A stretch of DNA of 64,000 nucleotides from Sphingobacterium sp. GVS05A (GCF_019969845.1 NZ_JAHXYR010000013.1:102924-166923); one strand, 5' to 3'; shown: positions 1-9,331, numbered from the stretch's first letter. The notes: generated from the letters alone by a model not told the origin. Program-made: numbers and translations.

Positions 1-4
1 CACC

Positions 5-595
5 ATGTTTATGGTGTTGCTTCTCTTTACGACTAAGTGTTTCGCAACCTCGAAGAGGTATCTGCAAGATACCGTTCGAGGAGGTTCGGAACTGCAGGTC
101 TTTGATACCATCGTGACGAAGCGCGTCTATCAAGATGCATATGGAAAAAACACATTGCACGTAAAAGTCACGAATCCCTGCAATGCTGATTCGTCTAGAT
201 TTGATGGAGTACTCACCCAGATCGAAGCGCGTGTGAAAAACAAAAAAGGTTCTACATCGGTGTTCTACACATATCCCTATTCTCAAATGTCGTTAATCTA
301 CTTCGTAAAGGAGGAAATACATATCCAGAACCTTGGTGGGCGAAAGGCGGCTATCATTCCTTTCTATTACTGTGGAGGATATGAGAGCTATGATATGAAA
401 GTATCCTATATTGTCATTTATGGAAACAAGAACTATATCTTCCATCTAGACTATTATTGTGGAGAAGGAAAGGACTGTAAACCTGTCCAAAGCTTAAAAG
501 TTACGCTGAGTGGTCTTCCAAAAGATATTCGGACCTATTTGACCCGATACTTGACAAAAAAACATAAGTCCAGAATCAGCTTCCACCAGGAATAA
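5..595 (+). CDS. Putative secreted protein of unknown function (possibly 5'-incomplete)
   Basis: I do not recognise the family. The 196-residue reading has a hydrophobic N-terminus ending in an Ala-type cleavage motif (CFA-TS, about residue 14), which suggests export. The mature part is beta-rich and has four or more cysteines (an NPC motif near 60, YYCGGY near 120, YYCGEGKDC near 150) that could form disulfides in the periplasm. The first Met lies only five bases from the window edge and the signal peptide lacks the usual positive start, so the true start may be upstream. A 280-bp gap separates it from the next gene. Confidence 0.6.
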   Translation: MFMVLLLFTTKCFATSKRYLQDTVRGGSELQVFDTIVTKRVYQDAYGKNTLHVKVTNPCNADSSRFDGVLTQIEARVKNKKGSTSVFYTYPYSQMSLIYFVKEEIHIQNLGGRKAAIIPFYYCGGYESYDMKVSYIVIYGNKNYIFHLDYYCGEGKDCKPVQSLKVTLSGLPKDIRTYLTRYLTKKHKSRISFHQE

Positions 596-877
596 ACCCT
601 AAATATTACTCGTTAATTCATTAGCAAAAAGAAATGCAGTGTTGTAGATAAATGAAATTAATGATTATTTCATTGGAGGATTTCTTTCTTTTTCTACAGA
701 TTAAAATATAACCATAGATTTACGAATATTAAATTGTAGCAGACGAATATTAGTATTTGCACTAATTTGAGAAACCAGATATTGATATTTGTGTTGTATG
801 TATGGGGTACCGTCCGAAGTCAGTCTTCTTTCGAAGAAAATTACCATTTCATGGTTCCCTTTCTATATTAGCTATAT

Positions 878-1867
878 ATGTATAAAATTAATATCATTTG
901 TTTTACTACTTTATTTTTTCTTTTTTCTAGCTACAGTAATGCTCAGATAGAAAATAAGGCAATAGACACAGGAGTATGTTCGACCGATAAGGGATCATTG
1001 TTCTTTAATAGAAATAAAACTGACCGTATAACTTTACCATTTGGATATTCAGATATTTCGAAACAAGGGAGCATTGACGCCATTCTGTCTACCATACAGA
1101 ATGAAAATAAATTGAAAGAACTCCATGCGTTAAACTTTGAAAAAGTAATCAAAAAAGATCTGATATCACTTCCCGAAGAATATGATGTTTTTCTGCCATT
1201 TAGTGAGGATGTAAATGAGGAATATGATAGGATTAAAATTGCATCTAATTTTCTGAGTTATGGAGTGTATTCATTGTACTTTGTGGCTGTATATAATACC
1301 GTCCGTTATGCTGAACCGTTTATTGAAAAAGTGTACTTAATTTCAACGAAGGACAGTAAGCCTATTGATATGAAGAGAATATATCTTCATCATGAGGGGG
1401 AAATGGGATTTGCACACTATAGCTTATTTAACATCACTGAAAATTATATAATTTCCATACAAGATTATAAATTTAGCGAAGACCCCTTAATATTAAGACC
1501 TTTACGAAAATACCAGATTCTTCCGTCTGGAAAATTTTCTAGATACTATGATAATGATGGCTTCTACAAAAATGATGAGGAGCAAGGAATGGTGAAAAGC
1601 CATAAGAAAGAAGGAAAATGGATAGAGTTTAAATCAAATGGTCATATTGATTTACAACGGTATTCGGAATTTACGGATCCTTATACTTACTTGGAAGCGG
1701 AGTATAAAAATGGTTCTCCTGTTGGAACATGGAAGTTTTATAAATTACTGCAAAAATACAATGAACAAACAGGAGAACCTATATTAAATACCAGGAAAAA
1801 AGGGCGATTAATTTATACCGAAATATATAGCGATGGAATATTAGAAAAACGAGAATTTCGATTCTAA
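878..1867 (+). CDS. Secreted protein with C-terminal MORN-like repeats
   Basis: This 329-residue protein has a clear signal peptide (residues 1-23, ending SNAQ). The first 200 residues are not recognisable. The C-terminal third carries MORN-variant units of the kind seen in YwqK-type antitoxin proteins: EGKWIEF, then VGTWKFYK, then a final KGRLIYTEIYSDG unit. These beta-hairpin repeats usually mediate protein or lipid contacts. Export makes a classical cytoplasmic antitoxin role doubtful. A decayed piece of a similar repeat protein lies at 32704-32898. The gene stands alone on the plus strand. Function unknown; the repeat call is moderately sure. Confidence 0.7.
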   Translation: MYKINIICFTTLFFLFSSYSNAQIENKAIDTGVCSTDKGSLFFNRNKTDRITLPFGYSDISKQGSIDAILSTIQNENKLKELHALNFEKVIKKDLISLPEEYDVFLPFSEDVNEEYDRIKIASNFLSYGVYSLYFVAVYNTVRYAEPFIEKVYLISTKDSKPIDMKRIYLHHEGEMGFAHYSLFNITENYIISIQDYKFSEDPLILRPLRKYQILPSGKFSRYYDNDGFYKNDEEQGMVKSHKKEGKWIEFKSNGHIDLQRYSEFTDPYTYLEAEYKNGSPVGTWKFYKLLQKYNEQTGEPILNTRKKGRLIYTEIYSDGILEKREFRF

Positions 1868-1965
1868 GAAACCACTTTTTCATATATTATAGAGCACCAA
1901 TAGAACTACTTTTTGGAAAAATTTTGGATATAAGTGTAACTAGAAAATAGTAATTTTATAAAAAA

Positions 1966-2457
1966 ATGATTGTAAAAGCTAATTCAACAGATTTGATCCA
2001 AGCCGTTAAGATTCTTGACGAAGTTAAAACACATATGCACGATCAAGGGGTTAACCAGTGGGATCAGGAATATCCAAATAAAGACACGCTTACAGTGGAT
2101 ATCGAGAGAGGAGAAGGTTTTGTTTACGTAGAAAAGGGTGAAGTGTTGGCTTATATGGCACTTAACGAACGCTATGATGAAGAATATAATGATTTGAACT
2201 GGGAGACATCAGTTCCATTTATTGTTATTCATCGTCTCTACGTAAAACCCTCTGCTCAAGGAAAGGGGATCTCAAGCCAGATGATTCGTTATGTAGAGCA
2301 ATATGCTTTAGAAAATCAATATAAATCAATCCGTTTCGATGCTTTTTCGCTGAATAGTCAGGCAAATGCTGTATATATAAAAAAGGGATATAAATTTGTT
2401 GGAACTGTCACTTTTCGTAAAGGCTTGTTCAATTGCTATGAAAAAGCAATTTTATAG
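1966..2457 (+). CDS. GNAT family N-acetyltransferase
   Basis: A 163-residue single-domain GNAT protein, the usual length for the family. The acetyl-CoA binding motif A is visible as QGKGI around residues 98-102 after the beta-4 strand IHRLYVKP, and the Y-rich C-terminal strand (AVYIKKGYKFVGT) is typical. It should move an acetyl group from acetyl-CoA to an amine in the cytoplasm. The substrate cannot be told from sequence. The N-terminal stretch with HDQGVNQWDQEYP resembles the common GNAT subgroup of Firmicutes and Bacteroidota annotated only as acetyltransferase. It follows the MORN-like gene by about 100 bp and is probably transcribed alone. Confidence 0.9.
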   Translation: MIVKANSTDLIQAVKILDEVKTHMHDQGVNQWDQEYPNKDTLTVDIERGEGFVYVEKGEVLAYMALNERYDEEYNDLNWETSVPFIVIHRLYVKPSAQGKGISSQMIRYVEQYALENQYKSIRFDAFSLNSQANAVYIKKGYKFVGTVTFRKGLFNCYEKAIL

Positions 2458-2957
2458 CACAACACTCCGTTTCAGGGCAAGATCGCGGGAAAACTTGGCA
2501 CATATCCTTTAAATACAGGGGCTGAGAAGGAGGAAGAGGATAAAATTGGTTGTAATTTTCATGGGCTTTGCTCTGAACATTCTATTGACTGAATTAAGAT
2601 GCGAAAGATTATATAATAAAATATTACCAAAAATAGTACTTTCTATAAAGGTTTTATGGAAAAGGATTTACTGTTTTTATCAAAAGAATCTATTAGATAT
2701 CAAAACTTTAAAACAGATTTACTTATTGATAAAGCTCCACCCATTGAAATATAGGTTGTTGCATTCATTAGTAATAATGTTCCAGACTATGAAGTAGAAG
2801 AAAGTAAGGCAGAATTTCAATATCCTGCCTTTTATACCCAAGTTTATAAGTCCAAAGCTTTAAGATAGATGTTGACAATTGTTTTGTAAATATTGAAAAG
2901 TTCAATCCAACTATTACTGTCCCAACGATATAGATTGCTTTCCTCATACAATTGGCT
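2458..2957. other. 500-bp gap with a possible decayed small gene
   Basis: No convincing intact gene. An 83-codon plus-strand frame (2546-2797) reads as low-complexity leucine/lysine sequence and is probably spurious. The frame one step over reads more like protein from about 2620, through an ATG at 2656 (MEKDLLFLSKES...), hits a stop at about 2750, and continues to a stop near 2868 (...NVPDYEVEESKAEFQYPAFY...). That pattern suggests a degraded gene of unknown family, with low certainty. Confidence 0.3.
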
Positions 2958-3557
2958 CTAATAATTAGAAAGCTGAGGGTTCATTATAGTATATAGATCT
3001 CTGATTTTAGAAAGCCATATTTCAATAACCTCAGGGGTGGCACGATCGGCCTTATCAAAAAAGAAATGCTCTGTGACCTGAAATCCACAGTAGGTGTAGA
3101 TACCTTTATCGGATGTCAGTAGTAATGCCTTATCCATACCGATAGTGCTATACTCTTCATTAGATTTTCCATGTGTATTGAGAATTATCGCTTGTTTTCC
3201 AGTTAATAGTCCTTTTTGTATACCCTGATCATAACGATAGGCAAATCCATAACTAAATACCCTGTCAATGTATCCTTTCATAATTGCAGGCATACCGGTC
3301 CACCAGATTGGGTAGATAAAGGTGACTATATCTGCCCACTTAATATATTCCTGCTCATTTTTAATAAATTCATTGACAATGCCTTTTCGCTGTCCTGTCA
3401 TATCTTCCAGAGACAGCACAGGATCAAATCCGAGTGTGTAAAGATCTCTGACGATTACATCCTGTTTTTGCTGTACTAGAATTTTTTCAATAGCTTGTTT
3501 AAATTGACCATTCAAACTTTCCTGATTTGGATGGGCATAAATAATAAGATGTTTCAT
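2958..3557 (-). CDS. NAD(P)H-dependent quinone reductase, flavodoxin-2 fold (KefF/MdaB/NQO1-like)
   Basis: An FMN/FAD oxidoreductase of the flavodoxin-like fold, about 199 residues when started at the Met of MKHLIIYAHPN; a longer reading from 3587 adds ten residues with no sign of conservation. The N-terminal beta strand and AHPNQESLN loop bind the flavin phosphate, and YPIWWTGMPAIMKGYIDRVF with a following YGFAY are hallmarks of the family. It should reduce quinones or related electrophiles by two electrons in the cytoplasm. It lies directly downstream of, and on the same strand as, an AraC regulator (gap about 75 bp), a typical regulator-reductase pair for electrophile response. Confidence 0.9.
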   Translation of the reverse strand: MKHLIIYAHPNQESLNGQFKQAIEKILVQQKQDVIVRDLYTLGFDPVLSLEDMTGQRKGIVNEFIKNEQEYIKWADIVTFIYPIWWTGMPAIMKGYIDRVFSYGFAYRYDQGIQKGLLTGKQAIILNTHGKSNEEYSTIGMDKALLLTSDKGIYTYCGFQVTEHFFFDKADRATPEVIEIWLSKIRDLYTIMNPQLSNY

Positions 3558-3633
3558 AGCGTTACTATATTTGATTGAACAGTACAAATTTAAAATAGGG
3601 CAAATCAGGAAAATTGTATGAAAACGAAAATAG

Positions 3634-4458
3634 CTATTTGCTGGTAGCTTGACAGATATCCTGCTGGAACTTTAGGTAGTTCTTAGGCGAAAGATTAATA
3701 AAATGTTTAAAGTCGTGAATAAGCTGGCTTTGATCATAATAGCCGCATTTATCGATAATTTCAAACCAGTTTACCTTTTCTTTGGAAAAATCTATCTGTT
3801 GAATCAATTCAATCGCTTTAAAGAAACGATGATAACGGATGATCTCCTTGGCGCTGAAACCAAAGTGCTTTTTATGAATCAATTGAATGTTTCTTTCACT
3901 TTGCCGCGCTTTTTCTGCAATAGACTTGATTGGATTTATTGTATCCGATTTGAAATTAGCTAATAGATTAGAAGTTGCATTTTGAAGGTTGAGATAAGGC
4001 CGGCAGAAATTGAGAATATGTGCCACCTTTTCCTGTACACAATCTATACTATTCAATTGTGCCCATAGACTAGTAAAACAATTTTCTTCCATTGCTTCAT
4101 CGGGATGAATAGGCAAATAATTAGATAAAAATGCTTTGCCAAAAAAACGATAGAATGAATCATCTTTGAAATTGAGAACCAATATGCTGGAGTTTGGGGG
4201 GATACCATATTCAAATGCGGACTTAATTGGTCCCAAAACAATACATTTTCCAACCTTGATTTTCGTGTTTTGCTTGGAAATCAAAAATGCAGACGCTCCG
4301 AAATTAAAAACCATGATGGTTTGGAAAGATGGCAAAAGGGTTTTGGTTATTGTTATTCCGGTCCTATTTTCCGCAAAATAAAAATGAGAGAATACTGTTT
4401 CAAACTCTTGTGGAGAGGGAATTCTGTAATCATAATATGTTAGTTTACTGGATTTCAT
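3634..4458 (-). CDS. AraC family transcriptional regulator
   Basis: 274 residues. The N-terminal half is a cupin-like sensing region of the kind found in Bacteroidota AraC proteins (YYDYRIPSPQEF..., then GASAFLISKQ and VLGPIKSAFEYG). The C-terminal hundred residues form the two helix-turn-helix DNA-binding unit: KARQSERNIQLIHKKHFGFSAKEIIRYHRF, then YYDQSQLIHDFKHFINLSPKNYLKFQ with the conserved F-P-like turn. It probably controls the quinone reductase immediately downstream at 2958-3557. The ligand is not evident. Confidence 0.9.
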   Translation of the reverse strand: MKSSKLTYYDYRIPSPQEFETVFSHFYFAENRTGITITKTLLPSFQTIMVFNFGASAFLISKQNTKIKVGKCIVLGPIKSAFEYGIPPNSSILVLNFKDDSFYRFFGKAFLSNYLPIHPDEAMEENCFTSLWAQLNSIDCVQEKVAHILNFCRPYLNLQNATSNLLANFKSDTINPIKSIAEKARQSERNIQLIHKKHFGFSAKEIIRYHRFFKAIELIQQIDFSKEKVNWFEIIDKCGYYDQSQLIHDFKHFINLSPKNYLKFQQDICQATSK

Positions 4459-4611
4459 TTCTACAGCTTACAATTTAAGAAAAACTTTAATAAGCTCGTA
4501 ATAAGATTATTTCTTTATTACAATTGTTCTGGTGTACAACACTAAAACATTATTTTTTACGGTGAGAAACTATTTGAAAAATGTTAATTTAGTAAGGTGT
4601 CTTGACGAAAA

Positions 4612-5118
4612 TTATGATGTTTTAATAAACTTATGTGTAAATCCGAACAATACATTTACTGCTGGGAGAACACTTTCGGTAATACGTGATATTTCAGTCG
4701 CAGAGATCTCCATGGCATACATTTCGCGGATAAACTCGCTTATCGCACGTGTGCTCATTCCTCTGGCATACATGCTCAACACGTGTCCCTCAAGCTGTTT
4801 ATTGATGATTAATTGTCTCTTAGCTACTACTTTAGGTTCGAAGGTTCCGGATCTGTCCCGGCCTGTTCCCAATTCAAAAGTGCCAGCATTGAGACCTCGG
4901 GCTGTCTTTTTGGTCTTGCCATTTCGACGGTTGCTATTGCTCGAAGCTTTCTCTTCATTCAGGTGGTTCTCCAGTTCGCTAGCCATCATCGATTCCAACA
5001 GATGCTTCATTAAAGGCGCTAGAACGCCATCATTGGGAGACAAAATTTTACCCTCGTAAAGACCTTGCATAGCTTCTGCCTTGAAGCGTTCAAAATGGCG
5101 AAGCCCTCTTGAGTTCCG
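4612..5118 (-). pseudogene. IS256-family transposase, N-terminal fragment
   Basis: The minus-strand frame from about 5118 to 4612 matches the N-terminal third of IS256 (Mutator-like) DDE transposases: HFERFKAEA, LYEGKILSPNDGVLAPLMKHLLE, ELENHLNEE, then the LYARGMS-type block and a match ending ITESVLPAV. An ATG exists at 5070, but recognisable homologous residues continue upstream of it without an ATG. After LPAV (near 4665) the reading leaves the family and stops, so the catalytic region is missing. The element is dead. A matching end motif lies at 5220-5237, and a second copy's C-terminus is at 63910-64000. Confidence 0.85.
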
Positions 5119-5219
5119 TTAAAAAGCAAACCCTAATGAAAAATCGAATGAGGTCTTTTCTTTGATGACCATGTCGTGTGAATAATTGAATATAAATAAT
5201 CTTATTGAATTATTCCGTT

Positions 5220-5237
5220 GACACAGTTTATGTTACA
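5220..5237. repeat. Candidate terminal inverted repeat of the IS256 relic
   Basis: The 18-bp motif read on the minus strand is TGTAACATAAACTGTGTC. It matches, in inverted relation relative to the transposase, the motif TGTAACACCAACTGTGTC at 63879-63896 with two differences. Each sits just outside the corresponding end of an IS256-type transposase: here about 100 bp upstream of the start, there about 14 bp beyond the stop codon. This is where terminal repeats are expected. Confidence 0.7.
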
Positions 5238-5377
5238 GTCTCGTACAGGTCTATTCGCTACTCTCTATTCCAATTTATTTCATTCATATAGCAATCCAAT
5301 ATTCTGTAAACAAAAAATAAACTTTACATATTTAAATCCTTTATCCTTATTTTTAATTCAATATATTATTTACAGCT

Positions 5378-6016
5378 ATGAATAAGCATACAATTTTTGG
5401 AATATGGAACTTAATTTCTATTGCAATACTAATTGCATTTGCCTCATGTAATAGTTCTAATGAAGACAAAGCTGATCGCCTCAATAATGATGGAAAAACC
5501 GAGGAAGCAATCAAACATTATCAACTTGCCATCGAAGAGGGTAGTGTAGAAGCAATTAGCAAACTAGCATTATTGTACAGTAATACCCACCAGCCCGAAA
5601 AAGCTAGAAAATATTACATATTGGCATCGGAGAAGGGGGATAAAAAAGCAACAGAAACTCTTGCTAATTTCAGCCTAAGAGATGGATCTTACAACGATGT
5701 GATAACCTATCTTAAACCAATAGTGGAAGCCGGGGACACTACACAGGTTTACGCGCTAGGGAGTGCCTATGTAAAATTGAAACAATATGACGAGGCAGTC
5801 CAAGTGTTGCTAAAAAATAAGGACAATGTCTATGTTAAGGCTATATTGGGTGAAGCTTATTATGAGCTTGGTGATCTAAAAAACGCCGAAAAATATTGGA
5901 AATCTGCCGTATACAACCATAAATCAGGAGGAATTAACTCTTACAACAAACTCTTAGAACTCTACCGCCAACAGGGTAGAGAAGCAGATTATAAAGAGCT
6001 TGAAGGGGCGTACTGA
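5378..6016 (+). CDS. TPR/Sel1-like repeat lipoprotein
   Basis: A 212-residue lipoprotein: hydrophobic segment 9-22 followed by a lipobox cysteine (FASCNSS, about residue 24). The rest is a string of helical pairs of the TPR/Sel1 type, e.g. GKTEEAIKHYQLAIEEGSVEAISKLALLYS, QPEKARKYYILASEKGDKKATETLANF, KQYDEAVQVLL and DLKNAEKYWKSAV. Such proteins act as envelope scaffolds; no partner is apparent. It precedes by about 100 bp a secreted protein of unknown role and may be co-transcribed with it. Confidence 0.8.
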   Translation: MNKHTIFGIWNLISIAILIAFASCNSSNEDKADRLNNDGKTEEAIKHYQLAIEEGSVEAISKLALLYSNTHQPEKARKYYILASEKGDKKATETLANFSLRDGSYNDVITYLKPIVEAGDTTQVYALGSAYVKLKQYDEAVQVLLKNKDNVYVKAILGEAYYELGDLKNAEKYWKSAVYNHKSGGINSYNKLLELYRQQGREADYKELEGAY

Positions 6017-6113
6017 TTAAACACAAAAAATGCTTGGCACATCGGGAAAATTTAATGAAAATGCATTTACGGGATATAGGGCGAACTCGAAAAGCAGGCC
6101 AAAAACAAACAAG

Positions 6114-6755
6114 ATGAATAGAATTAATAAAAATTTTTACCCTTACCTTATATTCATTTTAATTGCAGTCCCAATGGGTGTATTCTCTCAAAGTGTTAAA
6201 AATAAAAACAATTATACGTATCAGGTTAGAGAAGAAAAGGGAGACTTGAATCACGATGGTAAAATGGACAAAATAACTGTGAAAATGGATACTGTTGATG
6301 AAACAAGGCCGTTGAGGTTACAAGTTTTCCTGTCTCAGCCTAATGGAAAGTTAACTTTGGTGGTATCGTCCGATAAAATCATCGAACCGCAATTTCCTAC
6401 TGAAAACCATGGCAAATTTAATGGCTTTCAAATTCCGAATTTCTTTATAGAAAAAGGAGTTTTAAAAATGTGGAGCGAAATTAAGGGAGGAAATATTACT
6501 TACCACTTCAAATATAACAAGGGCAATTTTGAATTGATTTATGTTGATAAGCTCACAAGCGACACAACTAAGGGCTATATTGACGAAAACACCATATTCA
6601 CAGAAACAAAATTTAACCTGATTACAGGGATTCGAATCGAATCCGATGAAAAATTAGGTTCAGCCGAAGCGCCGAAAGTAAGAAAAAAAAGAGTTTTAAT
6701 ACGACCTTTACCCAAAATACAGGATTTTAAGTTTTCTGATAAAGACAGATATTAA
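6114..6755 (+). CDS. Secreted VCBS-like protein of unknown function
   Basis: About 213 residues when started at the ATG at 6114, which gives a good signal peptide (MNRINKNFYPYLIFILIAV..., cleavage near FSQS). A longer reading from 6030 would put 28 polar residues before it and is less likely. A KGDLNHDGKMDKITVKMD stretch near residue 40 resembles the calcium-binding acidic loop of VCBS/FG-GAP units. The rest is beta-rich and unrecognised. It lies close downstream of the TPR lipoprotein, so both may act in the envelope. Confidence 0.65.
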   Translation: MNRINKNFYPYLIFILIAVPMGVFSQSVKNKNNYTYQVREEKGDLNHDGKMDKITVKMDTVDETRPLRLQVFLSQPNGKLTLVVSSDKIIEPQFPTENHGKFNGFQIPNFFIEKGVLKMWSEIKGGNITYHFKYNKGNFELIYVDKLTSDTTKGYIDENTIFTETKFNLITGIRIESDEKLGSAEAPKVRKKRVLIRPLPKIQDFKFSDKDRY

Positions 6756-6907
6756 TTATTGTCGATTGAATATTACAATTGGAGATCATGTACAGTCAAT
6801 CTGAACAAAATTGCAAAAAAGTAACAAAGATAAAATAAAAAGAATTGCTACTAGAATGACAATATAAAGACGTAAATTCGTGTATTACCAATAATAAATT
6901 TAAGAAT

Positions 6908-7846
6908 ATGATATATTTAGGAATTCTAATCTTTTTCGGACTTATTACCTTATTTGCTTCCTTTTATACAGTAAAACAAGAATCTGCAGCTGTGGTAGAA
7001 AGGTTAGGTAAATTTTTAAAAGTAAGCCACGCTGGTTTGCATTTAAAAATTCCGTTTTTTGATCAAATCTCCAGACGTCTGAATCTTAGAATAAAGCAAT
7101 TGGATGTTATCATCGACACCAAAACATTGGATAATGTTTTCGTAAAGATGAAAGTTTCTGTTCAGTATCAGGTGATCAGAGAGAATGTAAGAGACGCTTA
7201 TTATCGTCTAGAAAATCCTGAGAATCAGATTACGTCTTATGTTTTTGATGTTGTGCGTGCTGAAGTTCCAAAAACAAAATTAGATGACGTTTTTGTAAGA
7301 AAAGATGATATCGCCATTGCCGTAAAAAGTGAATTGCAGGAAGCGATGCAAAGTTATGGCTACGATATTATCAAAGCTTTAGTGACAGATATCGATCCTG
7401 ATGAACAGGTAAAACACGCCATGAACAGAATCAACGCTGCCGAACGTGAAAAGACTGCTGCAGAATATGAATCCGAAGCCCAAAGAATCCGAATTGTTGC
7501 TGTTGCAAAAGCTGAAGCAGAATCTAAAAAGCTTCAAGGACAAGGTATTGCAGACCAGAGAAGGGAGATTGCAAGAGGACTGGAAGAATCTGTGAAAATG
7601 CTCAATGCGGCTAATATCAACGCTCAGGAAGCTTCAGCTTTAATTGTGGTTACTCAACATTATGACACGCTGAATGCCATTGGAGCCAATAGTAGAAGCA
7701 ATTTGGTTTTACTTCCGAACTCGCCGACGGCTGCAAGCTCCATGCTAAATGATTTGGTTGTCTCCATGGCAGCAACACAAAAAATAGACGAATACAATAA
7801 AGATCAATCACCTGAACTTCCCAAAAATAGAGGTCATCAGGAATAG
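6908..7846 (+). CDS. SPFH/Band 7 (stomatin-like, QmcA-type) membrane protein
   Basis: 312 residues. A single N-terminal membrane helix (residues 2-20) is followed by the SPFH domain: VKQESAAVVERLGKF near 25-40, DQISRRLNLRIKQLDVIIDTKT, VSVQYQV and the NPENQITSYVFDVVRAEVPKTKLDDVF block. A charged helical/coiled region AERSKTAA-type (AEREKTAAEYESEAQRI...AEAESKKLQGQGIADQRREIARG) follows. Stomatin-like proteins form large ring oligomers at the inner membrane and modulate proteases or lipid domains. No NfeD partner is adjacent. Length and domain order fit the QmcA/YbbK group. Confidence 0.93.
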   Translation: MIYLGILIFFGLITLFASFYTVKQESAAVVERLGKFLKVSHAGLHLKIPFFDQISRRLNLRIKQLDVIIDTKTLDNVFVKMKVSVQYQVIRENVRDAYYRLENPENQITSYVFDVVRAEVPKTKLDDVFVRKDDIAIAVKSELQEAMQSYGYDIIKALVTDIDPDEQVKHAMNRINAAEREKTAAEYESEAQRIRIVAVAKAEAESKKLQGQGIADQRREIARGLEESVKMLNAANINAQEASALIVVTQHYDTLNAIGANSRSNLVLLPNSPTAASSMLNDLVVSMAATQKIDEYNKDQSPELPKNRGHQE

Positions 7847-7881
7847 AACTTAAAAGAGCTGTATCCGTTCTTTCATTATCA

Positions 7882-8190
7882 TTATTGATTGGTAGACTTA
7901 AGTTCATCTCGCCAAATTCTTTTATCAATTTGGCGAATATTCTCTTCTTTTTTCAATTTTTCAAGATAGGTAGCTAATAATAACTCATTATCATTGGGAT
8001 TTCCTGTAAATTCGGCTATTTGTATCGCATTGGCATAATTCAACATTGATTTTTCAGTGGTATCATCTATTATAAGTGTTCTTGCCAATTTCCCACAATT
8101 GGGGCAGTAATTAAAAAAGATTTCTGAAACATGATCACGTATTATACGCGCTGACGTACCCTCATTAAATTTCTCTAGGCCATTATTCAA
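7882..8190 (-). CDS. Small Zn-ribbon-like protein, probably 5'-truncated
   Basis: A 102-residue reading that begins with TTG. It contains a two-cysteine CPNCGKLART motif typical of a zinc knuckle, though a second Cys pair is absent. The same frame stays open upstream to 8286 and still reads like protein (HEFAKVYALYVRLTKDENALSLL), but no ATG occurs before the stop at 8287-8289. Either translation starts at a rare codon or the 5' end of an older gene was lost when it came to abut the membrane protein gene at 8291. Function unknown. Confidence 0.45.
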   Translation of the reverse strand: MNNGLEKFNEGTSARIIRDHVSEIFFNYCPNCGKLARTLIIDDTTEKSMLNYANAIQIAEFTGNPNDNELLLATYLEKLKKEENIRQIDKRIWRDELKSTNQ

Positions 8191-8290
8191 TAAACTTAAA
8201 GCATTTTCGTCTTTGGTTAGCCGTACGTATAACGCATATACTTTTGCGAATTCATGATCTACAGAATATAGGAAACATAGTGGATATTAT

Positions 8291-8905
8291 TTAGTTTTTC
8301 TTGACCAATTTTAATTTACCCGATCTTTCCCAAAAGCCATTTTCATCGATAATTTTTAAATAACTGTTCGTTGGTTCGTTAGCATGGTAATATTGATACA
8401 GTTGATCGGTTAATGCTGTGAGAAAGTCAAAAAAAACTGAAAAGTCTTCCTTTGAGTTGTAAAAACTGCCCCATTCGCCCAAAACCCAACGGAATATTTT
8501 GCTATCGTCAGTTGTAATTGAAATTACAAGATTGGGCGTATCTACCTCGGTTTGTTTGTAATAATCGTACTTTTCCCCTCCGAGCAAGGATATACTTCGT
8601 ACCGGAATATTGATAGCGCTTATATTGGAAAATAAGACTGAACCGAAACAGGCACTATTAAACCCATCCTTATTTAGTGTAACGCTGTCTGTCGACTGTC
8701 TTTCGGACGCTGTCCTAAACAGCTTATAAATAGCAATTAACGTTAATGGAAGGAAGATCAACAGTAGCCAGGTTGGAAAATATGGTTCCGAAGGTATGAG
8801 TAAAATGATGCATGTTAAAGTAATCATCAGTAATGTTGTAATAAACCAAATCAGAATGGCTGAGGTTTTACGACTATTATTAAAGCGAAATCGATAGGTT
8901 TTCAT
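8291..8905 (-). CDS. Membrane protein of unknown function, two transmembrane helices
   Basis: 204 residues. Two hydrophobic helices near residues 17-36 and 43-60 (SAILIWFITTLLMITLTCII and FPTWLLLIFLPLTLIAIYK) are followed by a soluble domain of about 140 residues. This layout (short basic N-terminus, helical hairpin, cytosolic domain) is common in uncharacterised Bacteroidota proteins. It lies just upstream of the Zn-ribbon fragment on the same strand. I cannot name a function. Confidence 0.7.
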   Translation of the reverse strand: MKTYRFRFNNSRKTSAILIWFITTLLMITLTCIILLIPSEPYFPTWLLLIFLPLTLIAIYKLFRTASERQSTDSVTLNKDGFNSACFGSVLFSNISAINIPVRSISLLGGEKYDYYKQTEVDTPNLVISITTDDSKIFRWVLGEWGSFYNSKEDFSVFFDFLTALTDQLYQYYHANEPTNSYLKIIDENGFWERSGKLKLVKKN

Positions 8906-9331
8906 TTTAATAGATACTTTTTTTTATAAACCTCAAATTTTTCATCATTTCTTTTATATAGTTTTTTGCCCACCATATTCTAAGTCTGACTTGTTGGTCC
9001 GCAACTAGAATGGAGTCTCTATCAACCTTAGACAAGTTCTCCAAATTTGTAAAGGATTTTGATAATGAAAGATTCCTACTTGAAATGAAGTCTTTATTAC
9101 ATTAAACCCAATTTACTAATTTTTTAGTTTTATTGTTCAATTAGCACTGCAAGATATGTATATAAAAATCTATCTCTATAAAACTTTTCCTTGTAAGGTG
9201 TTGTTCACTATATAGTTATCAAATGGTAAATGGAATAGGGTGTCAATTGATAGACAAGAAGTGCTGACAAAAAACAAAATAATGTTTAAATCAATTTAAC
9301 GAGGAATTGCGTAGCTTAAAAAACAGAGCAT
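8906..9331. other. 425-bp gap upstream of ku
   Basis: AT-rich with no recognised gene. A 31-codon plus-strand frame at 9010-9105 (MESLSTLDKFSKFVKDFDNE...) has plausible protein composition but no recognisable identity or ribosome-binding site. The ku promoter should lie in the last 150 bp; no confident TAnnTTTG box stands out. Confidence 0.3.

Noticed and set aside
2546..2797. 83-codon plus-strand frame
   Set aside because: Low-complexity Leu/Lys/Ile sequence without family features; a competing frame in the same place looks more like a decayed gene.
4532..5059. 175-codon plus-strand frame over the IS256 relic
   Set aside because: It is the antisense shadow of the transposase fragment; composition and lack of motifs show it is not a gene.
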